Below are positions 43,073 to 49,838 of a stretch of 49,838 nt of DNA, one piece after another. The stretch lies in NCBI RefSeq assembly GCF_026013615.1, contig NZ_JAPDPI010000039.1:1-49838 (forward strand). Direction: 5' to 3'. Below the pieces are notes generated by a model. That model ran no database searches. It was not told the origin of the DNA and was given only the letters and a program-made list of their open reading frames with translations. This DNA comes from Plebeiibacterium marinum (GTDB lineage Bacteria; Bacteroidota; Bacteroidia; Bacteroidales; Marinilabiliaceae). Both the position numbers and the translations under genes were made by a program. Each line of letters begins with the position of its first letter. Positions within the stretch are counted from its first letter, which is position 1.

Positions 43073-43807
43073 ATGACTGGAAAAATATTTGTAGTTGGAA
43101 TGGGCCCGGGCGGGCAGGAACATATTAGTCCTAAAGCTATGGAAGTGATGCAAACCAGCGACATCATAGCCGGGTACAAAACCTATATCGATTTAATAAA
43201 ACCGATCCTTCCCGAAAAAGAATATGCCTCATCAGGTATGAAAAAAGAGGTAGAACGATGTGAGGAAGTGATGCAGCTTGCTAAAGAAGGTAAAACCGTT
43301 AGCCTAATTAGCAGTGGAGATGCTGGTATTTATGGAATGGCCGGCATTATGATTGAAGTTGTTAATGCCCACAACTCAAACATTGATGTGGAGGTAATCC
43401 CCGGGATTAGCGCTGCCACATCGGCTGCATCATTACTGGGAGCCCCTTTGATGAACGACTTTGTAACATTAAGTCTGAGCGACTTGCTCACACCCTGGGA
43501 ACTGATTGTAAAAAGGCTTCATGCTGCAGGGAGTGGCGACTTTGTGATAGCCCTTTATAACCCCCGCAGTAAAACACGCATCAAAAACCTGGATGTTGCC
43601 ATAGAAACCCTGTTGCAATATCAAAAACCCGAGACTCCCGTTGGATTTGTAAAACATGCCATGCGCGAAAAACAGGAAGTTCATTACACCACTTTGGGGG
43701 AACTTAAAAACTGCGATATTGATATGTTTACAACAGTTATTATTGGAAACTCAAGAACTGAAATGGTGGGTGGTAAAATGGTAACCATCAGAGGGTATAA
43801 AATTTAA
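43073..43807 (+). CDS. cbiH: Cobalt-precorrin-3 C17-methyltransferase
   Basis: A 244-aa class III methyltransferase that adds the C17 methyl and promotes ring contraction. FVVGMGPGGQEHISPKAM (residues 5-22), LISSGDAGIYGMAGIMIE (~83-100) and VIPGISAATSAASLLGAP (~112-129) are the SAM loops; LYNPRSKTR (~163) is typical of CobJ/CbiH. Confidence 0.95.
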   Translation: MTGKIFVVGMGPGGQEHISPKAMEVMQTSDIIAGYKTYIDLIKPILPEKEYASSGMKKEVERCEEVMQLAKEGKTVSLISSGDAGIYGMAGIMIEVVNAHNSNIDVEVIPGISAATSAASLLGAPLMNDFVTLSLSDLLTPWELIVKRLHAAGSGDFVIALYNPRSKTRIKNLDVAIETLLQYQKPETPVGFVKHAMREKQEVHYTTLGELKNCDIDMFTTVIIGNSRTEMVGGKMVTIRGYKI

Positions 43808-43866
43808 TATTTTACTACGGGGCACGAGACGTAAATCACATAGAATGAGCTACGTTAACAAGATAT

Positions 43867-43899
43867 AAACCTAACAGGTCTTTAAAACCTGTCAGGTTT
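43867..43899 (+). other. Hairpin between cbiH and cbiJ
   Basis: AAACCTAACAGGT pairs with ACCTGTCAGGTTT (12 of 13 bp) around a 7-nt loop, 57 nt before the cbiJ ATG. No T-run follows, so it is not a good terminator. Confidence 0.5.
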
Positions 43900-43955
43900 A
43901 AAATATTACTAATAGCCTAACAACCTCTGAGATAAAACACACATAAAAACACTAT

Positions 43956-44684
43956 ATGATCTGGATTATAGGTGGCACTAGTGATGCCAATAAAATTGCT
44001 GATTTACTACTGAACAAAGGGCACCAATTACTTTTGAGTACAACAACAAGTTATGGCACCCATCTGGCTCAAAAAGAAAATATTCATATCATACAGCAAC
44101 AATTAAATTGTGATGATATGCAAAAGCTAATCAGCAATTATCGAATTAAAACAGTTATCGATGCCAGTCACCCCTTTGCGGCAGAAGTTTCTGAAAATGC
44201 CATTAAAGCCAGTAACGAAGAGGGCACCTTATACCTTCGGTACGAAAGAGCACCTTTAAAATTTGATCATGTAAATTATTACCATACCTATAATGAAGTG
44301 ATTCAATCATTAAAAGAGACCCACGGAAACATCATGCTTACTATTGGCTCTAAAAACGTACCTCTTTTCAATGAATTATCTCAAAGAATTGTTGCCCGGG
44401 TTTTGCCTGTAATTAAAAGCATTGAACAGTGTGAGCAAGCCGGATTAAAGGCCCATCAGGTTTTAGCCATGAAAGGGCTCGTGAATATGGATACAAATAT
44501 GGCATTATTTAAAGAGTACAATATCCAGCATCTTGTTTCTAAGGATTCAGGAGAAGCCGGTGGATTAAAGGAAAAAGTTGAGGCAGCACAAAGGCTGGGA
44601 ATTCAGGTACACCTTTTAAAAAGACCATCGGTTACATATCCCAATGTATTTCATTGTTACCCGGATATTCTGGCTCAGATCTGA
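43956..44684 (+). CDS. cbiJ: Cobalt-precorrin-6A reductase
   Basis: Reduces cobalt-precorrin-6A with NAD(P)H. The 242-aa protein begins IWIIGGTSDANKIADLL, the family start, and has VIDASHPFAAEVSENAIKAS (~68-87), RYERAP (~96), and LVSKDSGEAGGLKEKVEAA (~196-214). The last codons CAG ATC TGA fall within the arm AGATCTGATCC of a 42-bp element, which gives the stop codon. It closes the co-oriented run. Confidence 0.94.
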   Translation: MIWIIGGTSDANKIADLLLNKGHQLLLSTTTSYGTHLAQKENIHIIQQQLNCDDMQKLISNYRIKTVIDASHPFAAEVSENAIKASNEEGTLYLRYERAPLKFDHVNYYHTYNEVIQSLKETHGNIMLTIGSKNVPLFNELSQRIVARVLPVIKSIEQCEQAGLKAHQVLAMKGLVNMDTNMALFKEYNIQHLVSKDSGEAGGLKEKVEAAQRLGIQVHLLKRPSVTYPNVFHCYPDILAQI

Positions 44685-44754
44685 TCCAAACATCTCCCCA
44701 AAGCAGAATGCAATAATACGTACCTATGGTGAATTAAAAGGAGTATTTTTCTAT

Positions 44755-44796
44755 GGAACAGATCTCATTTACAATAAGCATATAGAGATCTGATCC
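44755..44796 (-). repeat. 42-bp palindromic element, locus 3
   Basis: A full minus-orientation copy, arms GGAACAGATCT and AGATCTGATCC. A partial copy (right arm, 44677-44687) overlaps the cbiJ stop 68 bp upstream. The rest of the gap between cbiJ and the convergent TPR gene shows nothing else recognisable. Confidence 0.92.
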
Positions 44797-44926
44797 TTTG
44801 GAATTAGAAATGCCATTGGCATTATTTTAACACAAAGAAAACAGAGGGTAGTGACAACAGTATGTCAGTAGGTTTTACAGAAAGAAAAAAGATTCTTATT
44901 TAACCTTTTCTGGTATTATTCTTTCT

Positions 44927-45979
44927 CTATTCATTATTGATATCTTTTGATACCTTTCTCAATGCCTTTAGCTTTAAAGTCATTTTATCAGCAACAACAG
45001 GAAAGTTTTTTATCATCTGGTTTTCGAGTTCCTTTCCTGCAAACTCGTAGACTATATCTTCATCTGAAAAATCAAGGTTTATGGTTTTTCCTATCATACC
45101 AACTGAAGTAACGATAAAATAAACACTTTGACCTGCATACACTTTCTCAATTTTATCACCTTTTAGGTTGGTATAATAGCAGTTTAAGATCCTTCCCTTC
45201 ATTACCTTTGGCTTGGTACTCTCGGTACTTTGCTCCAAAGTTGATTCTGTTGGGCTACTTAAAATGGCATTTACGGTATCAGTTCCCAACTTTTCATTTA
45301 GAGTGTCCGGTATTTTATTTTGTTTGCCATCCTTTTTTAACAACAATATATACTGCTTATAAGATTCTTTGGCTTTTTCCTTTTCCCCTTTGTTCCAGTA
45401 CGCATCGCCCAGGTTTAGGTAGGCTACGGTTCTGTTGGGTCGTACTTTCAAAAGTTCTTCAAGTATTTCAATGGCGCAATCACTACAACCTATTTTATCC
45501 AAGTAATAAGCTGAATTGTTGAGTTTAAGGACTTGCAATTCTTCCAACTCATCCCAATAGATATTTTTTTTAAAATTGGTACAATCATAAAATGGTGAGC
45601 CACCAAATGTATTAGGTTCTACATTGGGTTCATTTTGAAAATCATTACCATCATATATTCCAGTTCTTGTATCTATATATAATTCATAGTTTTCGTCGCA
45701 ATCAATATATATCCCAACATAGCTATCTCCACATTCAAATGAATTGATATGATACCTATCAAATTTCATAGTATCCTTAACCCCATTTATCCAAAAACTT
45801 ATCATTGAATCTTTGCGAGCTTTCAAGATAACTAACTTATCTAAATATTTATACGAGAAGTAATATTTATCTGCATAAACTTTTGACCAGTCAATACCCT
45901 CTTGTGCATTACTTTTGCCCACAATACAAAAGAGTAACATTATTACAGATATCCTTGTAATCATTATTTTATCTTTCAT
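44927..45979 (-). CDS. Exported TPR protein with TssD-associated C-terminal domain
   Basis: A 350-aa protein. The start at 45979 (MKDKIMITRISVIMLLFCIVG) gives a Sec signal ending near SNAQ and overlaps the upstream gene by 11 bp; MITRIS at 45964 is the alternative. After a beta-rich N-terminal region comes a TPR pair (NSAYYLDKIGCSDCAIEILEELLK and AYLNLGDAYWNKGEKEKAKESY), a Ser/Thr linker, and an ~80-residue domain (GRILNCYY to LKALRK) that aligns without gaps to the C-terminus of the TssD gene product two genes upstream. It could be an immunity or accessory protein for the hydrolase; the role is inferred from position. Confidence 0.7.
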   Translation of the reverse strand: MKDKIMITRISVIMLLFCIVGKSNAQEGIDWSKVYADKYYFSYKYLDKLVILKARKDSMISFWINGVKDTMKFDRYHINSFECGDSYVGIYIDCDENYELYIDTRTGIYDGNDFQNEPNVEPNTFGGSPFYDCTNFKKNIYWDELEELQVLKLNNSAYYLDKIGCSDCAIEILEELLKVRPNRTVAYLNLGDAYWNKGEKEKAKESYKQYILLLKKDGKQNKIPDTLNEKLGTDTVNAILSSPTESTLEQSTESTKPKVMKGRILNCYYTNLKGDKIEKVYAGQSVYFIVTSVGMIGKTINLDFSDEDIVYEFAGKELENQMIKNFPVVADKMTLKLKALRKVSKDINNE

Positions 45980-47960
45980 TTGGAGTTGTTGTTGGATTTG
46001 ATTCATCAGTATTTTCATTTTCTTCCTCTTCTTCAAAGTCTGCTTTTCGTTTGTTTGCAACTGTAGTAAAATAAACGTTTTCTACTTCTTTGCCATTAAT
46101 GGTTTCTTTGGTTCTATATTCGTTAAAAGTAGATAGGCTTAATAAACCATAGGTGTTTTTTCTGTTGGAATTTAAATCAATCACCTTATTATAACCTGCT
46201 AAAGCTTCTGTATCTGATTTTTCAACACCTTCTTTTGATGGGAATTTGGAGTCGTGCCAGATTGCCCATCCAAAACTATATGTGCTATTGGAGCTAATAT
46301 TACTGTCGCTAAAATTATAGATGTTATTGTTTAATTTAACTTCAGAGCATAATGTTTTTAAGTAAGATTTACAAGTATCTAAATTGGATTTTCTCAAATT
46401 TAACCCATTAAAACCTCCGTTTACAATGGCAGAAACTTCTAAAAAGTCATCTTGTTTTGAGGCATTAACTGGTCCATTAGCTTTAAAAAGAGTAAAAAAC
46501 CATCCTCCTGAAGCAGATGCATGAGGCTCTTTTTCAATTTTTTGTTTGGCTGTTTGCGATGATGTAAAATCTTCATCCACAAATTCACCATATTCTTCGT
46601 AAGTATTTTTGTATGTTAGTTGCATTAAGCCTCTACCCGGAAATCCTCCATAATCAGTACTGTTTACATTTCCTTCTTCAACGGCGGATAGATTAGCTGA
46701 TTCCACTAACATTTGCGCTAGAAAATGAGCCTTTTCCAAACAGGTATGTATACCAAATTCGTTACAAGTTATATTTATACCATCTCTATATTTATCCCGG
46801 TTGGCAGCCGTAGCATTTGGTGCTAAATTTTGTAAGTCAGTTTTTGTCATGCCCCGATTGCAGCAGCACTTCGCATCTACGTATAGCTTTACCTCGCCAT
46901 CTTCATTAATATTATCCCCATCAAAGGATTCAAATGTAGCTGTACTTTTTTTAATATTTAACTCTACTGTTTTATTGTAAACAGAAGTAGATAAGGAGAT
47001 TTTAATGCCTTTTAAGCCTATTTTTATTTTAACATCGGCATTAATCAAAGCTGTTTTTAAAATTTTAAGTTCTACAACACCATCTTTATCGGTAAAGCGG
47101 TTACTTTGTTCTATTTGCAAGGCGTTTTCAGGAGGTTTGTGACTGTGGCTGATATTATCAAAACCCCTGAATTTCCAGAAGTTATTATAGCCATTAGTAG
47201 TACCTTTACCTTCTTTTCCGTCAATTTCGCTATTTCTACCATTATAATACCCCAAACTTTTTAAGCAGGATTGCTTTATCATTATCTCGTTTTGGGTGGA
47301 TGGGAGTTTTTGCCCGTGTTTAAATATCTGCTTATAATTAAATGCGCCTTCTATTTCAAAGCAATCAATCATAGCATGGGCTAGTGGTTCGTTGTTGGCC
47401 TGGTTGTTTATTTTAATTTTTAAGGTTTCGTAGGCTATTGTTTTTTGGAACGCAATCCGCACCACACCACAAAAAACACTATCAAACTCACCATCAAAAA
47501 CAAAGGCTTTAACATTATCGCTGGCTACAAACCTAAGTTCCAGTTCACCTTCCAATAACAAATCTTGTTTGGTAATGGTTACTGAAATTTCCTGACCAAA
47601 TTCTGTTTCAAACTGAGTTTGCGAAAAGGTAATGCCTTCTATCTCTTTGTCAACACAAAGTTCAATTATCCCATCATCGTCCATGATGACTTCGTTTGTA
47701 CCTCTTTTTACGTTGAAGGTGAGGGTAATTTCTTCTTGATAGTTAGTAATAGTAAAAATACCATTTTCTTGTACGGGGATATTATCAAGTATTGGCGAAA
47801 GCTCTGTACCTTCTGTAAATTCGGGCATGTCCAAATCTGGATTGTCCTCTTGTAGCTTATCTGTATTTAAAGCAATAAAGGGCAAAAACTCATCGGCCAT
47901 GGTTAATGGTTCTATATAAAAACTATTGTCTTCGTTTCCGGGTTCAAATACTCGTGGCAT
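45969..47960 (-). CDS. GH19-like cell-wall hydrolase, probable type VI cargo
   Basis: A 663-aa protein with no signal peptide. Residues ~65-175 and ~290-365 look like beta-rich Ig-like modules. A peptidoglycan-binding-like stretch (LKSLGYYNGRNSEIDGKEG) lies at ~233-251. Residues ~375-535 are a chitinase/lysozyme domain of GH19 type: AHFLAQMLVES with the putative acid Glu420, GRGLMQLTYKNTYEEYG, and VNGGFNGLNLRKSN. The tail is acidic. Its ATG overlaps the TssD stop by one base, a close coupling seen in effector operons. Peptidoglycan cleavage in a rival cell is the likely job; chitin is less likely. Confidence 0.78.
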   Translation of the reverse strand: MPRVFEPGNEDNSFYIEPLTMADEFLPFIALNTDKLQEDNPDLDMPEFTEGTELSPILDNIPVQENGIFTITNYQEEITLTFNVKRGTNEVIMDDDGIIELCVDKEIEGITFSQTQFETEFGQEISVTITKQDLLLEGELELRFVASDNVKAFVFDGEFDSVFCGVVRIAFQKTIAYETLKIKINNQANNEPLAHAMIDCFEIEGAFNYKQIFKHGQKLPSTQNEIMIKQSCLKSLGYYNGRNSEIDGKEGKGTTNGYNNFWKFRGFDNISHSHKPPENALQIEQSNRFTDKDGVVELKILKTALINADVKIKIGLKGIKISLSTSVYNKTVELNIKKSTATFESFDGDNINEDGEVKLYVDAKCCCNRGMTKTDLQNLAPNATAANRDKYRDGINITCNEFGIHTCLEKAHFLAQMLVESANLSAVEEGNVNSTDYGGFPGRGLMQLTYKNTYEEYGEFVDEDFTSSQTAKQKIEKEPHASASGGWFFTLFKANGPVNASKQDDFLEVSAIVNGGFNGLNLRKSNLDTCKSYLKTLCSEVKLNNNIYNFSDSNISSNSTYSFGWAIWHDSKFPSKEGVEKSDTEALAGYNKVIDLNSNRKNTYGLLSLSTFNEYRTKETINGKEVENVYFTTVANKRKADFEEEEENENTDESNPTTTPNER

Positions 47961-48676
47961 TATTTTCTTTGTTTAAGGGTTTTTAGTTCAATTCTCATGG
48001 TATCGGTGACAACCTTAATGTTCTCAAGCAAATCATTTTCAAGATATGTGCCATCGTATTCGTAGTCTGTTTTATCATCCGATAAGTCAACAGAAAGAAG
48101 CTTTCCTGCCATATTTGTTGTGTGTATAACCAAATTTACCAACTGGTTTTTCTTCGGTTTGTTTATACGTTTCCCTTCTTCATCTTCAAAATAGCAATCC
48201 CTAATTTTTCCTTCCCCCTCTCCCATTACCTCCAGGGCCCTTTCGCGGGTAAAAACCATAGGGTTCTTATCTATCAAATCCCTGTTGAAACGGCACCAGA
48301 TCAGGCGTTCCATAAACTCGCCGTTGAGGTAGCTCATGCCGGCCACCAGGGTGAGCTTCATTTTAAGGGGCTCACCGGTGTTGTGACTATATTCTTCTTC
48401 AAACTTGGGCACTATGCAATCGTACAGGTTAAATACCCGGCCTTTTTCACCCAGGCGCGGCGATTCAAATTTAAGCTGGATTAAATCGCGGCGAACAGTT
48501 TGTGATATGCAGTATAAAAAATGGGGATGCCGGTCGCTCTCTACCTCAAGGTGATATTTAATGTGGTCGGGTTCGCAAACCGGGATGTTGTTCATGCCCA
48601 ATTTTTGGTTCACCTCAATGTTCATGCGCAAAATGCGGTACTCGTAGCAATCGTCAATAAGTTTTCCTTTGATCAT
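47960..48676 (-). CDS. TssD/Hcp-like type VI tube protein with extra C-terminal domain
   Basis: A 238-aa protein. Residues ~1-130 resemble the Bacteroidota TssD (Hcp) family: YEYRILRMNIEVNQKLGMNNIPVC, HIKYHLEVES, then LIQLKF, VFNLYDCIVPKFEEEYSHNTGEPLKMKLTLVAG, which matches the closing beta-strands of Hcp. Residues ~155-238 (GKIRDCYFEDEEGKRI to LKTLK) are an additional domain shared with the TPR protein. This makes it a specialised Hcp that probably carries or docks cargo. A TTGACA (48755-48760, minus strand) and TAAATT (48732-48737) with a 17-bp spacer lie upstream, an unusual promoter form for this phylum. No other tss genes are in the window. Confidence 0.7.
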   Translation of the reverse strand: MIKGKLIDDCYEYRILRMNIEVNQKLGMNNIPVCEPDHIKYHLEVESDRHPHFLYCISQTVRRDLIQLKFESPRLGEKGRVFNLYDCIVPKFEEEYSHNTGEPLKMKLTLVAGMSYLNGEFMERLIWCRFNRDLIDKNPMVFTRERALEVMGEGEGKIRDCYFEDEEGKRINKPKKNQLVNLVIHTTNMAGKLLSVDLSDDKTDYEYDGTYLENDLLENIKVVTDTMRIELKTLKQRK

Positions 48677-49271
48677 CTGAGTTAAGTTTGACTAATTTTT
48701 TGATTAATCTGTTGTGTTGTTTCGGCTAGCGAATTTAAAAGGGAAAATTTTAAATGTCAAGTTTTATTTCAATATTTTTTTGATCTGCAACTTGATTTAT
48801 TGTTAAACATCAATGTTTATCGGTATTTCCAATACTTTATTATAGTTTCTTACATCGAAAAAAAAGACCAAAAAATAATCTTACTTCAAAAAAAGTAAGG
48901 ACAGAATCCTAAAAAAATATTTTCACAAACTCTCTATTTAACCATATATTTTTTTTACTAATACATATAAGAACAATATACTTTAAGATTTTTAAATCAA
49001 AACATATCGAAACTCTAATAAATACGGTAGAAATAAATCCAAAACAGCAAAAAAACATGTCCCTGGACATATTTTTCTTTTCAATAGGCAAATTGTGTAA
49101 TTTTTCTATACAAATTGAGAATCTGCAACTGCCGAAAGACAATTTTACGAACTTGAGACCTTTTCGGCATCGCCGAAAGCTAAAAAATTTCATTAAAAAC
49201 GTTTTCGGCATTTTATTTATAACCGCAACAAACATATCATACACTGCCGACATATTTTGTTAATTAGAAAT
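48677..49271. other. AT-rich intergenic region with GCCGAAA motifs
   Basis: About 600 very AT-rich bases between the divergent tssD gene and the small ORF. GCCGAAA or its complement occurs at 49131, 49162 and 49172 (a hairpin), and 49202, with a related TGCCGA at 49245. These are spaced about 30-40 bp apart and could be protein-binding sites. Open frames across it have phylum-atypical composition and look like noise. Confidence 0.4.
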
Positions 49272-49301
49272 TTTGTTTTTTAAAATATGTTTCTATATTT
49301 G
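49272..49301 (+). promoter_or_regulatory. Promoter of the 46-aa gene
   Basis: TTTG at 49272-49275 and TATATTTG at 49294-49301 with an 18-bp spacer match the Bacteroidota consensus. It lies 28 nt before the ATG. Confidence 0.7.
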
Positions 49302-49329
49302 TGTTCACAAAAAATCAAAATAATCAAAC

Positions 49330-49470
49330 ATGGGAAACACAATTTCATACAAAAGTAAAAACGAAGAAATCAACGGAACCATAGCCTCAATTCTTCAAAC
49401 AGCAAAAAATCACGATTTCAGCAGCGATATCTATTTAACGAAATTATTAAGCAAAACAACCAAAGGGTAA
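49330..49470 (+). CDS. Small protein (46 aa), uncharacterised
   Basis: The frame encodes MGNTISYKSKNEEINGTIAS and continues to SKTTKG. It is hydrophilic with a likely helix (GTIASILQTAKNH) and has no signal peptide or cysteine. The case for a real gene is the full consensus promoter 28 nt upstream and a strong terminator 97 bp downstream. I recognise no family. It is too short for most gene callers. Confidence 0.6.
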   Translation: MGNTISYKSKNEEINGTIASILQTAKNHDFSSDIYLTKLLSKTTKG

Positions 49471-49566
49471 AATCAAGGTTGAATAACAGCAAAGGCACAG
49501 AAACAAATTAATTTCTCTATCATAGTTTTTTTTAGATACGCTTGACGGGTATCTATCTTTTTCTTT

Positions 49567-49590
49567 AAGGCTCCTTCAGGAGCCTTTTTT
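49567..49590 (+). terminator. Terminator of the 46-aa gene
   Basis: AAGGCTCC and GGAGCCTT form a perfect 8-bp stem with a 4-nt loop and six Ts. Confidence 0.9.
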
Positions 49591-49759
49591 ATGGATACCG
49601 ATAAACCGGAAGGATAGTAAGATATAAGAACATAGCCGTCAGGCTAAGAACGTATAATGCCTATTGTAGAGAAATAAGCTCAATACATGTTGCACCAAAG
49701 CGAGATGAGAACTATCATAATCTTAGTGTGAAATCCTCAAGTTTTCAAAAATGAATGAG
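49591..49759. other. Intergenic region without visible gene
   Basis: About 170 bases between the terminator and the REP-like element. I see no open frame, promoter or repeat. Confidence 0.6.
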
Positions 49760-49838
49760 CTGTCCCTACAGGACGTTGATTACCTCCTTACATAACCCCA
49801 TGCGTTGCATGGGGCTAGGATAAGCTGTGCTTTCAGCA
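49760..49838 (-). repeat. REP-like element, copy 2 (reaches the window edge)
   Basis: The inverted counterpart of 9644-9721: TGCTGAAAGCACAGCTTATC, CCTAGCCCC, an inner hairpin CCCCATGC/GCATGGGG, and CGTCCTGTAGGGACAG. The inner hairpin is better preserved than in copy 1. The element may be complete, but what lies beyond the window cannot be seen. Confidence 0.75.

Noticed and set aside
48909-49253. Minus-strand open frame of 114 codons
   Set aside because: Very Phe/Ile/Lys/Cys-rich, as expected from AT-rich noise, and it covers the GCCGAAA motif region. No promoter or family resemblance.

Overview
The window comes from a member of the Bacteroidota, probably a Bacteroidales/Marinilabiliales-type anaerobe or facultative anaerobe. 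The evidence is a GH97 (SusB-like) lipoprotein glucosidase, TonB-dependent receptors with carboxypeptidase-like N-terminal domains, a DUF6266 protein, a TssD-type (Bacteroidota) Hcp, promoters matching TTTG/TAnnTTTG, and weak Shine-Dalgarno use. No rRNA or strict marker gene is present, so genus is not claimed.

Positions 1-19270 are mostly housekeeping genes in short operons: GH97, a Dabb protein, uridine kinase with a DnaQ/PolB-like exonuclease, an alpha/beta hydrolase, pdxJ, a CBS protein with an Omp85-like protein and NAD kinase, a four-domain sulfur-redox fusion, a YgjP-like peptidase with dGTPase, two small uncharacterised proteins, a cold-shock protein, tRNA-Arg(CCT), DUF6266 and a TauE-type exporter. 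The intergenic DNA here is rich in short repeats: heptamer arrays with several different unit sequences, a MITE-like element with CGTTAG/CTAACG ends, a REP-like element and a degenerate 32-bp tandem array.

Positions 19370-44800 form a cobalamin region. Three cobalamin riboswitches, each behind a TAnnTTTG-type promoter, head three units: (1) TonB receptor plus exported CbiK; (2) nrdD-nrdG, the B12-independent anaerobic ribonucleotide reductase; (3) a long run of TonB receptor, exported CbiK, BtuF-, BtuC- and BtuD-like transporter, then cbiA-C-D-E-T-L-F-G-H-J. This covers every step from cobalt-sirohydrochlorin to cobyrinic acid a,c-diamide. When B12 is plentiful the riboswitches should lower corrinoid uptake, synthesis and the B12-independent reductase together. 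A 42-bp palindromic element, present in 19 full copies of alternating orientation, is found only in this region, along with a ParE-type toxin-antitoxin pair.

Positions 44900-48680 hold a minus-strand type VI secretion cargo module: a TssD/Hcp protein with an extra C-terminal domain, a GH19-like cell-wall hydrolase, and an exported TPR protein carrying the same extra domain. The last 1.1 kb is AT-rich, with one small promoter-driven gene and a second REP-like copy cut by the window end.
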